Positions 47,901 through 57,808 of a stretch of DNA of 64,000 bases are shown here, piece by piece. How positions within the stretch are numbered: position 1 is the stretch's first letter; each line of letters begins with the position of its first letter. A program made the translations under genes and the position numbers. The notes under the pieces were generated by a model. The model was not told where the DNA came from and did not search any database. It saw nothing but the letters and a program-made list of their open reading frames with translations. Origin of the DNA: CAWEWH01 sp963812775 (GTDB taxonomy: Bacteria > Pseudomonadota > Alphaproteobacteria > Rhizobiales > Beijerinckiaceae); the NCBI GenBank assembly GCA_963812775.1, contig CAWEWH010000001.1, positions 389,004 to 453,003 on the forward strand. Reading direction: 5' to 3'.

Positions 47901-49532
47901 CTTTTCGAGCAAGTCCTGATCGGTCGCCGGCAAGAGGTTAATGCGCGCGACCTGCCCGCCAGCTTCGAACCTGCTCAAGAAAGTCGAGAACTGCTCACCG
48001 ATCGCCTGTGCGACAGGCGGCGGAAAGACTCCGGAGACATGGAGCTCGCTGCGTTTCCCGTCTGGGTCGACCATGAGCACTAGATCGTGCGGACGATCGA
48101 CATCGCCGGCGGCAGCGTTGGAAATCTCGACTCCCACATGGAGTTGACGCGCCTCGGCCATCCTGCCCCTTCCAACCGGCCGACGCAGATGCAGGTCTTT
48201 GGCTCGGAGTGGGTTTTGCTGGATAGTCTCCAGCTTGGCCGCCACCTGCCGCTCGATGTCGGCGCCGGTCGCTGCACCGTCAAGATCGATGGTCAGGATA
48301 GCGGTGTCGCTGAACCATCTCGCCACTTCCCCTGCGAGACCGCCAGTGTTGCCGCCCGGCGCCGAAGCGGAACGATACGAAACCGAGATCCGAGGCTGTG
48401 CCGTTATGGCGGCGAGCCAAGCCAGGAACGCCCCGATCAACTGGGTTTGGCTCAGCTCTTCATACGCGCTGGCCGCGAGCGGGATCCTGACCGGATCCGA
48501 CTTGCTTCCGATCGATCGAGGATAAGGGAGCTCAAGATCGGCCAAGTCCTCGAGTTGGCCGGACCAGAATTGCTCGCTGCGCGCTGCCTCGCCGCCGGCC
48601 TTGGTGAGCAATGCGAGGAGCTCGCTATTGAGCTGCGGCAGCACCATCCCTGGGGTAAGCCCCGCCGACGTTGGCGAGAGGCTGGCGCCATCGAATGCCA
48701 TCAATCCTTCGATCTCGACAGCGCCGCGCGAGCACGCAACGGTGACGCTGTTGCCGTTGACTTGCAGGATCGTTCCCGGACGTGCCGCGACCCCAGCATC
48801 CTCGACGACACTGGCGCGGTCGACGACCACGAGCTTGTCGCCGAGAAGCAGCTTCAAGCGCCCGAGCGGATTCTCGTAGTTGCCGAAATTCAAGCCCCGC
48901 GAAAGCGCAGCGATGCTGCGCGCAGACTGAACAAAGTCGATCGTTCCCGCCGCGTGAGGACGTTTATGTTTCTTGAAATAGCTGCCGCCGCTTCCTTGCG
49001 GGGAAAGCATCAATTTGCCGGTGCGTAGCGCTGCGAACATCTTGGCAAACGTTGCAGCACCAGCCTCGAAGCAACGTGCGTTCAAGCTATGCGAAGTATC
49101 GTCAGGAGATACCTCGAACGCCTCCTGCCACGCGATGCGCCCTTTATCCACGGCGGGCGTCATTTCATGCCATGTAACCCCATGCGTTGTTTCATCACCA
49201 ATGAGCGCCCATGCGGCTGCATTCAATCCGGCATAGTTGGGAAGCAGCGCATCGTGAAAGTTGATCGCGACGACCTTGGCCCGCTCGATCAGCCGGGCCG
49301 GCAAGATTTCGAGATTGGCGACACTGAAGAGACCGTCGAAGTCGATGCCTCCTAGCTGCTGCCAATCTTGCGAATGCTTGTCGAACACTGGGATATCGCG
49401 CTGGGTGGCCCAGGCTTGAATTTGCTTGTCCGCGCTGGCAACTGCGACGATGGGTTCGTTGCAGGAGAGGATGTGCTCGCCGCACTGGATGAGCAGACTT
49501 CCGTCGCCCACAAGCAAGGAGCGAAAAGACAT
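44917..49532 (-). pseudogene. NRPS: formyltransferase, half C, A with inserted luciferase-like domain, PCP; two frameshifts
   Basis: About 1,538 aa from ATG 49532. Residues 1-275: formyltransferase with VAINFHDALLPNYAGLNA (Asn91, His93) and VDKGRIAW (Asp129), plus its C-terminal domain (FGNYENPLGRLKLL). Residues 320-525: only the second half of a condensation domain, without HHxxxDG. Residues 555-770: adenylation core with IYTSGSTGQPKGVM. Residues 782-1115: MupA/Atu3671-type FMN luciferase-like monooxygenase (FHAIWTPERHFHAFGGQFPN, GGRVGVSFASGW) inserted between A4 and A5. The A domain resumes with NMYGPTETT, LYRTGDLVR and TPNGKLDRK; the PCP has FFDLGGHSLL. Breaks lie near 46207 and 45065. A formylated and/or hydroxylated aminoacyl starter passed to the PKS is inferred. 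Confidence 0.92.
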
Positions 49533-49672
49533 TTTACAGCGCCCCCTGGGCGTCGGCTTAATCGGAAATCGGTGATTGCAAACAGGCCGCGTTCTTGTCG
49601 TTGATAGGCCTGAAATTCTCCCCTTTCTTGGCGTGATCTGGCAAGAAATCATCAGGGAGTAGCGGGCCTACC

Positions 49673-49696
49673 AAGCTACCACCAAAGTGGTAGCTT
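49673..49696. promoter_or_regulatory. Perfect hairpin before the NRPS gene
   Basis: The 10-bp arms AAGCTACCAC and GTGGTAGCTT enclose a 4-base CAAA loop. It lies in the 226-base gap between the Wzy-like gene and the NRPS, both on the minus strand. There is no T-run behind it on the minus strand, so an operator or an mRNA structure in the NRPS leader is as likely as a terminator. Confidence 0.5.
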
Positions 49697-49758
49697 CGGC
49701 TCTTCCGGATTGGGGATTTTGGGTCCTTCGCCTCACTCAAAGGGGGCGCTAAGGAACC

Positions 49759-51033
49759 TCATTGTCTGCCCTGTCCGCTGCTTTGCGTTCCCAGAGCCAC
49801 TGCTGACGATGCCGCTCCAGCTGGGACGAGGAGCGGTCGCTCGACAATGCCCAAATCTTTATCCCGCTTGAGGATACTGTGGCCTACGACAAAGCGCGCC
49901 ATGCCAAAGCCAAGGGCCAGGAAAAACAGGACGGACAAGAAGTTTCCTGCATTGATCGCGCGTCCCTCGAAGACGCCGTAAACGTAGTAAATGGCGATGC
50001 AAGCTCCGAGCATTCGCCTCAAGGCAAGCGACTTCGGGCCTTCCTGATCCGACCCGCGGAATAGCCCCAATAGCGCCGCGCAAGTGCCCACCACAAAGGT
50101 GATGAAACCGATCAGGCCCGTCTCGGAAAGGATAATCAGGTACATATTGTGCGCATACATGTCGATGTTTGCGCCGGCCTGGTGCTGCCCGAGGCCGAAA
50201 CCGAAGAACGGAAAATCGACGAACAAATTCCAGGTGGCGCGCCACAGATGCGAGCGGCCGACCAGATCGGTTCCTGAGCCACGGTACGGATCATCCAGAA
50301 GAAACGCCTTGGTGACCAGGTCCGTGAGAACGTCGCTCGCGGCCACGCCCGCAATGCCCGCTAGCAACAGGAACACCGCGATACCGCCCCACCCGAAATT
50401 CTGCTTCACATCTCGAAAGGTGACGACGGCAAGCAAAAGTCCGATCGCCAGCAAGGAATTGCGAGACTGCACCACGAGACAGATCGAGACGGCGAATAAA
50501 CCGACCAGGAATTTGAGGATCGCGCTTGACAGGAGGCTGCCACAAAGCGCGATGCAGACCGCCGTCAGACCAATGAAATTGGGATGGCTCTCTTCGCCAC
50601 CGAGCCGGGCGCCTTCAGTGAGGTAGGAACTAAGCCCCTCGCGATTCAGGACCCAAGCCGCGGTCGCCGCCGATGCAATGCCTGCCAGCACGAGTGCCCC
50701 CGACAGCGCGCTATCGGCGCGAAGCACGGCCAACAACCAGCCAAGGGCGAACACGAGCGTAATGATCAAGACGCGCCCAATAGGGTCGGCGCTGAGCGGA
50801 TTTAAGAAGTAGCCGATGCAGAAGGTGCCAAAGAAGAGGATCAGGACGGCGACCATCGTTCCGAGATAGAGCCGCCCGTGCTGCCGGAAGATGACGACGC
50901 CAAGCGGCGCCAGCGTTGCAAAGAATATGGCAGCGTAGTTGCTCGGGGCGGATGCGAAGAGTATCGAGCCAACAGCCACCGAAACGAAATGAGCGGCCAG
51001 CGTCACGCCGAGCAAATTGAGTTTGGCAGGCAC
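49759..51033 (-). CDS. O-antigen ligase/Wzy-type polymerase
   Basis: The 424-aa membrane protein has about ten helices and the Wzy_C signature in its large periplasmic loop: GRSHLWRATWNLFVDFPFFG, then FGLGQ and AHNMYLIILSETGLIGFITF. These proteins polymerise lipid-linked repeat units or ligate them. With a Wzx-like flippase and BY-kinase nearby it is most likely the EPS polymerase. It lies just upstream of the NRPS on the same strand and is divergent from the beta-helix gene. Confidence 0.87.
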   Translation of the reverse strand: MPAKLNLLGVTLAAHFVSVAVGSILFASAPSNYAAIFFATLAPLGVVIFRQHGRLYLGTMVAVLILFFGTFCIGYFLNPLSADPIGRVLIITLVFALGWLLAVLRADSALSGALVLAGIASAATAAWVLNREGLSSYLTEGARLGGEESHPNFIGLTAVCIALCGSLLSSAILKFLVGLFAVSICLVVQSRNSLLAIGLLLAVVTFRDVKQNFGWGGIAVFLLLAGIAGVAASDVLTDLVTKAFLLDDPYRGSGTDLVGRSHLWRATWNLFVDFPFFGFGLGQHQAGANIDMYAHNMYLIILSETGLIGFITFVVGTCAALLGLFRGSDQEGPKSLALRRMLGACIAIYYVYGVFEGRAINAGNFLSVLFFLALGFGMARFVVGHSILKRDKDLGIVERPLLVPAGAASSAVALGTQSSGQGRQ

Positions 51034-51176
51034 GCCTTGATCCTCATCATATGGCCGCCGATGCGGCCCATGGGGTATCCTACCTCTCAGGCACGCCAGC
51101 GACCACAGATTTATTTCCTTCTACGGACTCGACAGCGTAATATGGAATTTGGGCCAGGTAAGCTTGCAGGTGCATC

Positions 51177-52610
51177 TTGAAAAGAAGAGACTTCTTGGAA
51201 TACTCGAGCATGGCGGGCCTCGCGATAGGTTCGGGCTCCTTCGCCGCATCCGCACTCGCTCAACAATCGGCGCCTGGAAGGCAAGGCGCCCGCCCTGCCC
51301 GGCAGCCGCTTTTTCTTAATGTCCAAGATTTTGGCGCCGCCGGCGATGGGATCGCCGACGATAGCCCGCGCGTTCAAGCAGCCATCGATGCCGCCTCCAG
51401 TGGTGGCGGCGCCATCGTTCAGTTTCCGCCTGGAACATATCGTTGTGTCGGGCTCGTCCTCAAGCCGCATGTGAGCCTGATGGGCCTCAGAAGGCGATCG
51501 ATCTTGCGGGCTGCCGGGCCCGGGACGATCTTGACGATCCCCAAGGGCTCGGATCAGAGCCAGATCTGCGGGGTAGCTTTCAGAGGTATAGAAGCGAGAA
51601 GCCCAAGCGTCGGTCTGGTGATTCATGGCATCGGGAACTTTGTCAGCCTCTGCGATTTCGAGGGATTTGCCGACGAGGCGATCATCATCGCAGCAGAGGC
51701 GCTCGTTAACCACCTCGAGTATGTCTTCGCCGACAACTGCCTGCGCGTCGGGCCCCGTTCTGAGGTCAATGGCGTTCTGACCGTCAAGGCTCCCGACTGC
51801 ACTCTCTACGCTGTCGAGATCGCGGGAGGACTCGGCACGCGCCTTGGCCAGATCCTGGAGCCAGGCCAGAACAATTGGTGCTTCCTGATTTCCGGTGCCA
51901 ACACGTTCATGACCGACTGCGTTGCCGAGGTCGGCCAGGGCGGGATACGGATCGCGCGAGAATCCCAACAGAACCGGATTCAGAACACGCGCAGCGACCT
52001 CCACGCGCAGCACGGCTGGTATATTGAGGGAAGCCGCAGCCAGTTTTCGAACTGCATCGCGTTGAATTGCGGGTTGCAGGGGATGCGCGGCGACACGCCT
52101 GCGCCGGGTTGGCCGGCGTGGTATATTGCGGCATCGGCTCACAACACTTTTACAAACTGCCGCAACCATCATGAGACCTATACCGGCAACACCACATATG
52201 GCTTTGAAGAATTTGGCGACCCGGTCGGCCGCGAGGGCAACCGCGCCAGCAACAATCTCGTGGCCTGTACGTCGCTAGGTCACACCATCGCGCCGTTTAA
52301 GACCATGACAGCCGGACCCTTGTTCGGAACAAATACCCACTACGGCGCCGACTGGCTCGACCGTGGAGGAGAGGTCGACGTCTACGGGCTCGCCGTGTTT
52401 TCTGCGCGCTACATCACCCCGACCGTGCTTACCGACTTCAAGGGAACGAGAGGTCAACGCTTGGTGATCGTGGGTGCAACTCAACAGGCACTGACCACAA
52501 TACGACATGGGCCGACGATCAAAACGCGTAACGGAGAAGACATACTTGTCCAGCCTGACGCCGCGCACGAGTTCGTAAACGCGGAGGGGGTTTGGTATCA
52601 ACTCTCGTAG
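51177..52610 (+). CDS. Exported right-handed beta-helix protein (pectate lyase-like)
   Basis: The 477-aa product starts at TTG 51177 with AGGTG upstream, giving a Tat-type signal (MKRRDFLEYSSMAGLAIGSG, likely cleaved at ALAQ). The domain start LNVQDFGAAGDGIADDSPRV is the pectate lyase 3/GH28-type beta-helix entry, followed by repeating turns (GGGAIVQFPPGTYRCVG, FENC-like ladders such as NTFTNCRNHHETYTGNTTYG). It may be an EPS-cutting lyase/hydrolase or a tail-spike-like epimerase; catalytic residues cannot be assigned. It converges on the flippase gene with no space between the stops. Confidence 0.75.
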   Translation: MKRRDFLEYSSMAGLAIGSGSFAASALAQQSAPGRQGARPARQPLFLNVQDFGAAGDGIADDSPRVQAAIDAASSGGGAIVQFPPGTYRCVGLVLKPHVSLMGLRRRSILRAAGPGTILTIPKGSDQSQICGVAFRGIEARSPSVGLVIHGIGNFVSLCDFEGFADEAIIIAAEALVNHLEYVFADNCLRVGPRSEVNGVLTVKAPDCTLYAVEIAGGLGTRLGQILEPGQNNWCFLISGANTFMTDCVAEVGQGGIRIARESQQNRIQNTRSDLHAQHGWYIEGSRSQFSNCIALNCGLQGMRGDTPAPGWPAWYIAASAHNTFTNCRNHHETYTGNTTYGFEEFGDPVGREGNRASNNLVACTSLGHTIAPFKTMTAGPLFGTNTHYGADWLDRGGEVDVYGLAVFSARYITPTVLTDFKGTRGQRLVIVGATQQALTTIRHGPTIKTRNGEDILVQPDAAHEFVNAEGVWYQLS

Positions 52611-53936
52611 TCAGACGGCGGGCCTGCTGGCGAGTGCTTTAGCACGCCCAATAGCCGTCAACCCCAATATCGGGGCCACCGAGGACGTCGACACGACGGT
52701 TCCAATGATCAGTCCCATCAGGTAGCCGTACGATTGATACAAGCCGAACAGCCATAGACCCAGTGCCAGCCCAACAAACAACTCCACGACGCTGAGATAT
52801 CCCGCTGCCTGCACGCGACCCACCGCAGAGAGAATTGCCAGCCAAAGCGTATTCCATAGGTAAAGCCCCAGATAGATCGCAAATGCGTGCACAACGCGAG
52901 GATCCGCGATCTTGACCGTGGGAAGCCAAAGCCTGACGACAAACTCGCCGAAGAAATAGAATGCGACGGTGACGACGAGGCATATCGCGGTACAGATCTG
53001 CACGAGCTGAACGGCGTTTCTTTGAAATTCCGCCCAGTCGCCCGCCGCGTAGGACTTGCCGAGCAGAGGCCAGGCTGGGTTGGTAATCGCCGAAAAGAAG
53101 CCGACGCCGAAGACAAGGACGCGAAGCAACAACAGCAGGACGACCAGATTGCTGACGTCGTGAAACAATCCGATGATCGTCGCGCCTAACTGGACGTTCA
53201 GGAGAAAGGGTAGCGTCGTCATGAAGAACCCGGAGGCAAGAAATGCATTCCGCCTTCCTGAAATACGGCGAACAAAGCGGAATCTGAAGATTGGCCAAGC
53301 CTTGGCGCGATTGATCATTCGTATTCCGAGGACATGCAAGATGATGAGCTGCGGAATGAACGAGACCGCTACGTAAAGTGGTACGTAGTTGGTGGTCCCT
53401 GCGATCAAGAAGAAAACAGCGAGAGTTATCGCGACCGCGGCTATCCGACCGGCATTCAGTTCCGCAACTCGCCCGGCCCCCAACGCGAAATTCTCAAACG
53501 TTCCCGCCAGCGTCAGGGTCGCGGTAAGTGCGATCGACGCCACGATCGCCCATCTCGCCTCACGGATTAGCTCGAGCGATGAAACATCTGGCCCGACGAT
53601 GCCGAAGCCCACGAGCATCATTGCCGCGATGGCGCAGGTTGTAACAAGGATAAACGGCGGAATGAGAATTATGCCGAAGCGCGCGCGGAACAGCAGGCTG
53701 TTCCCGCCGCGCGAGGAGTGCGACACATGGTAGATGGTCGAGCCGTGCGCGCCTAGGATTGCCAATGAGAGCCAAGTTGGAAAATTCAGAGCGTAGAGAA
53801 AGATAGAGAAGCGGTCGCTCCCGACCGCGTTCAGGATGAGCGGGAACGCGGCCAAGACGTAAATTGCAGCCGACGCGCGGGCGGCGGCGCTCGTCAGGAA
53901 CGACAGGATAACGCGGGCGCGATATCGCATTCTCAA
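52611..53936 (-). CDS. Wzx-like oligosaccharide flippase (MATE/MOP superfamily)
   Basis: The 441-aa protein has about 12 membrane helices and weak likeness to polysaccharide flippases: an N-terminal pair beginning VILSFLTSAAARASAAIYVL, a charged loop RFRFVRRISGRRNAFLASGF before helix 7, and NPAWPLLGKSYAAGDWAEFQ in the middle, which matches the MOP family. It should move the undecaprenyl-linked repeat unit across the inner membrane for the Wzy-like polymerase. It is 238 bases downstream of the BY-kinase gene on the same strand. Confidence 0.75.
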   Translation of the reverse strand: MRMRYRARVILSFLTSAAARASAAIYVLAAFPLILNAVGSDRFSIFLYALNFPTWLSLAILGAHGSTIYHVSHSSRGGNSLLFRARFGIILIPPFILVTTCAIAAMMLVGFGIVGPDVSSLELIREARWAIVASIALTATLTLAGTFENFALGAGRVAELNAGRIAAVAITLAVFFLIAGTTNYVPLYVAVSFIPQLIILHVLGIRMINRAKAWPIFRFRFVRRISGRRNAFLASGFFMTTLPFLLNVQLGATIIGLFHDVSNLVVLLLLLRVLVFGVGFFSAITNPAWPLLGKSYAAGDWAEFQRNAVQLVQICTAICLVVTVAFYFFGEFVVRLWLPTVKIADPRVVHAFAIYLGLYLWNTLWLAILSAVGRVQAAGYLSVVELFVGLALGLWLFGLYQSYGYLMGLIIGTVVSTSSVAPILGLTAIGRAKALASRPAV

Positions 53937-54174
53937 TCAATCCAAGGCCGTGCGAGCGCGCGCGGATCCGTCAGAGGCGATCGTTGCCCCAGCACAATCG
54001 TCGGTCCGCCAAATCTGGGGCGCTGCGCATGCCGAGGCCAAGACCGGAATGCCGGCAGCCTCCGACGCTCGTCGAATCGAGACAGGTCCATCCAAGCTTT
54101 TCCGCGGAGAGACTGATTGGCTGGAATTAATGAGACGCCCAAGTCGTGACGGCAGGATCCTGCTCGTGCCGCGT

Positions 54175-55781
54175 CTAACCCCCACCATAGTAAGCATTGG
54201 GGCCGAACGCGGCCTTGCTTTGCGGATCGTACTTGGCGGCACGTTCAGCATCGACCAGATTGAGCACCGTTCCGATCGATGAATTGATTCCCGCTATCCG
54301 CTTGAAACACGCCTGCACGACTTCGCGGGGCGTATGATGCCACCGCACAACGAGAACGATCTTGTCCATCATCGGCGCCAGCACGACCGCATCGCTGACA
54401 GGGCCGATTGGAGGCGCGTCAACGATCACGAGATCGAAGGTCGATGTAAGCAGGGAGAGAAGCCGGTCCATTCGGGGCGACCCCAGAAGGGTGGGCGCAT
54501 CCTCCGTCGCCCGTCCGGTTGGAAGAATGTAAATCCGGCTCTCGGGCTCCTCGCCGCTGACTTGAATTCCAACGGCGGTCTTCTTGGTGAGCGGTGCAAA
54601 TCCTCCAACAGTCCCACAAGGCCTGGATCTGCCTCCAGCTTGTAGTGAGAAGTGATGGATCCTCTTCGCAGGTCGGCATCGATCACCGCCACCCTTTGCC
54701 CGGCGGCGGCGGCTGACATGGCAAGCGACAGTGCGATCGTCGACTTGCCTTCGCCCGGAACCGATGACGTGATCTGAATTGTCTTGTGACGCGGAGCATC
54801 GCCGATCAAACGCAGGTTCGCGCGCAAGCTGCGTACGCCTTCGCTGAACCGCGTGAGCGGCTGCGCCGTGACGATGTTGGCTGGATGCAACACTCTATCG
54901 CCGACAACGCGCTGTCCCCTCGAGAGCCGCGTCAAGCTGGTCAGCAACGGCACCCCCAAGGTACGTTCGAGCTCGTGCGCTCTGGTGAAGCCGCTGGAGA
55001 GCGCTTCAAACACCAGAGCCGCTCCGATGCCGAGGAAAAGTCCCATGACCAGCGCAACCGCAAATACCAATGGTCGCCTCGGAAAGCTCGGCGATTTCGG
55101 CACATTGGCCGGATTGATAATTCTTGCGTCCCGCAGATCGCGCCCGGCGCGTCGGATCGCGTCGCCTCTCGTCTCGATGCGGTCGGCGATGTAAGCCGTC
55201 CCGACCGCGTCTGCCAGCCTGCGGGCCTTGTGACGGTCGAGAGAGGTCGCCACGATGCTGAGGACATAGCTTCGGCCCACGCGTTCGATCGAGACTTTTT
55301 CCTGCAGCGCTTGCGTCGCACGCTGCGCCGGCCCCGGGTCAGCCGCTCCGTCGTTCACCGTCTCGTCAGACCGCTGCCGCCCAAGCAGGCGCCCGATGAG
55401 TCCCGGGCTTTGGGGCGCGGAAAACTCAGGGTCCTCTGTGAGACGCTCGGAATCAACGACCCTCCGCAACAAGGCTGCCGATTGCAGTAGCGAGATTTGC
55501 GTGTCCACGGCCGCTGGATCGACGGCTGACTCCACGAGCGTTCCATCGACGCCGACGGTACGATCACGCGGTGGTGTCAAAAGGATTTGCGAGCTGGCCG
55601 TGTAGACAGGCGTCACCACCGCAACAAAGGCCGTCGCGAGCACCGTCATCAGCGCGACCGCCAGCGCAATGATCGGCCAGCGCCGCCGGAAGAAATACAA
55701 GACGTTGCGAAACTCTGTTCGCCCCTCGGCCTCTTCCCAGCCGGCTTCGGCCGGGGCTCTAACGTACCTGCGCATTAACAT
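54175..55781 (-). pseudogene. Polysaccharide co-polymerase/BY-kinase (Wzc/ExoP-like), one frameshift
   Basis: The protein of about 535 aa has a Wzz domain (first helix IIALAVALMTVLATAFVAVV, second helix RRPLVFAVALVMGLFLGIGA) and a cytoplasmic tyrosine kinase domain with Walker A SSVPGEGKSTIALSLAMSA, A' VAVIDADLRRG and, after a break near 54600, Walker B FDLVIVDAPPIGP. The tail has only three Tyr (AAKYDPQSKAAFGPNAYYGG). The part between the two helices is short, lacking the long coiled coil usual in ExoP. Such proteins control chain length by phosphorylation. It is divergent from the GT4 gene at 55937. Confidence 0.88.
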
Positions 55782-55936
55782 GTCGGTTCACTCTAACACA
55801 GGCTTCGCTGCTCCACTCGCGGGAAATGGCGAACCCACGAACTCCACTCTAATCTCTGTTTACTTTCACTGTTCAGCGTGAGATTGCAGCCTGCGCAACG
55901 AGCCAGGATGCGAAGGACGCTAGCACGGTCTGCCCT

Positions 55937-57020
55937 ATGGTGAAGATAGCATATCTGTGGGGGCAGTGGACCGGCTATATGGCCGCTACGGTAAAGGCCA
56001 TCCGAGAAGCTCGCCGATGCGAGGTTAAGGTGCTTTTGCCTGCCCCCACAATCGATAGGGAGTTCGAACCGGAGGCCCTTCAACATTCAACAAATCGGCG
56101 AGAACGAGACCGAGCTGACCTTCTCTGAGCAACTGACAGACGAAGTGGTAAACAAGTTCGTCGACTTGGCAGCCCCTGACATCGTCATCTGCTCGGGTTG
56201 GAACCATAGGGCCTTCATGCGGCTGCTTCGCCGGAGCAAAGGCAGGTTCGTGCGCGTGCTTTCGATGGACAATCAGTGGATTTGGAGACCCAAGCAGGTT
56301 GGAGGGATATTGGTTTCGCCGTGGATGCTGAAGCCGTGCTTCGACGCGGTTTTTGCATCCGGTCCCCGTCAGCGCCGGTTTGCGCGCTCCTTGGGCTTCC
56401 GGACGAGCACGATATACGAAGGCTACCTTAGCTGTGACGTATCTCTGTTTGCCCAAGCGGCCCGCAGGAGCCACTTCGAAGACAAGTTCGTCTTTGCCGG
56501 ACGCCTTGTCGATGACAAATCCATCAACGAATTGCTGGCGGGCTACCGCCTCTACCGCGAGCGTGCCGCCAGACCGTGGTCGCTGGAACTGATTGGCAAT
56601 GGACCGCTGGGTGCCGCTGCAGCGAGCGAGCGTGGCGTCACGGTCACCGGCTTCAAGCAGCCCGCCGAGCTGGCTCAAGCCTTCTCTGGCGCCGGTTGCT
56701 TCATCTTGCCAAGCAAGTTTGAGCCCTGGGGGGTGGTGTTGCACGAGGCCGCCAGCGCCGGCCTTCCCTTGATAGGCTCCCAACAATGCGGCTCGGCGGA
56801 TCTCTTTCTGCGGCATGGCTGGAACGGGCTGTTGCTCGATCGTGCGGATCCGCGTTCGATATCTGACGCGATGTCGGAGATCGCATCGTTCAGCGCCGAC
56901 AAGCGCGCCGCCTTCGGACGCAGAAGCGAGGCGCTGGCGGCGACGCTCACTCCGCGGATATGGGCCGAAACGTTTTGGCATGCGTATGACAATGCGAAGG
57001 CTGACGGCGCTGGCCACTAG
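55937..57020 (+). pseudogene. GT4-type glycosyltransferase, one frameshift
   Basis: The first frame (MVKIAYLWGQWTGYMAATVK) is a GT-B N-terminal strand and loop. After a one-base break near 56085 the second frame continues with TELTFSEQLTDEVVNKFVD, DIVICSGWNHRAFM, DKFVFAGRLVDDKSINELL, LELIGNGPL and the donor-binding GT4 motif KFEPWGVVLHEAASAGLPLI. The enzyme has about 360 aa and adds a sugar to the growing repeat unit. It converges with the ChbG-like gene, overlapping by 4 bases. Confidence 0.85.
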
Positions 57021-57805
57021 CCTGCAACCTTGATTTCTGCCCAGGACGACAATCGATGGCCGGCCGCGAGCGCGTCTTTGACGAAGCTGCGAATGGACGC
57101 CGCCTCGTCGCGCCGCCACGCGTCGTTCGCACCCGGATGCACGCCCACCTCCAAGGTGCCGCGCAAATTGCCTATCCGGTCGAGGAGGCGAGCCGGCCAG
57201 TTTCGGCCACCGCCGTCCGGCATATAAAAGTAGTCCGTTGTCGTGAACCGTCGGCCGAGGCGGCGGTTCATGACGGTGTGGAAGTAGCTCATCGGTCGCT
57301 TCCAACGGCCTGACAAATAGACGTCCTGGGCGCGCCGCACCCTGGAAATGCCAAATCGCGGCAGCACCTGCGCGAGAGCCTGCTGAATTTGTGGCAACTT
57401 GTGCAAATGGCCGTGCGCATCGACGTAGCGGATTGCGACGCCAAAGTCCCGGGCGAGCGACAGTTGCGCCTCGGTCTCCCGCGCAATCTGATCGACCGGC
57501 AACTTGCCCAAAAGCCCAAGCGCTCTCAAACGGTTCGACGGCAGAAACAAGCCACGCTCATCCACAAGCGCAGGGATCGCCGCCGGCGGCAGCACTGGCC
57601 GCTCGATCCCGTCGCTGCAGTACACGAGATGGACCCCGAAACAGGCGGCGGTTTGACGCTTCGCGTAGTCCAAGGCCCGGCGCGCCGCGGGCATGTTTGT
57701 CATGATCGACGTGCAGGTGACAACTCCTTGGTCCACGGCGGCAATCGTCGCGTCCACCGTGTCGTCGTCGTAACCGAAGTCGTCTGCCGTCGTGATGATC
57801 CTCAT
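57017..57805 (-). CDS. ChbG/HpnK (YdjC) family carbohydrate deacetylase
   Basis: The 262-aa protein has the YdjC-fold metal motif TTADDFGYDD at the start, then ACFGVHLVY, the pair VDAHGHLHKLPQI in the middle and EVGVHPG near the end. These Asp and His residues bind the metal. The family removes acetyl groups from N-acetylated sugars or from lipid-linked sugars such as in hopanoid formation (HpnK). Here it may deacetylate an amino sugar in the EPS unit. It is 3 bases behind the FkbM gene on the same strand. Confidence 0.88.
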   Translation of the reverse strand: MRIITTADDFGYDDDTVDATIAAVDQGVVTCTSIMTNMPAARRALDYAKRQTAACFGVHLVYCSDGIERPVLPPAAIPALVDERGLFLPSNRLRALGLLGKLPVDQIARETEAQLSLARDFGVAIRYVDAHGHLHKLPQIQQALAQVLPRFGISRVRRAQDVYLSGRWKRPMSYFHTVMNRRLGRRFTTTDYFYMPDGGGRNWPARLLDRIGNLRGTLEVGVHPGANDAWRRDEAASIRSFVKDALAAGHRLSSWAEIKVAG

Positions 57806-57808
57806 CGC

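Noticed and set aside
48700..49532. Stand-alone methionyl-tRNA formyltransferase
   Set aside because: It is in frame with the downstream NRPS domains and has no stop; it is the first domain of the NRPS.
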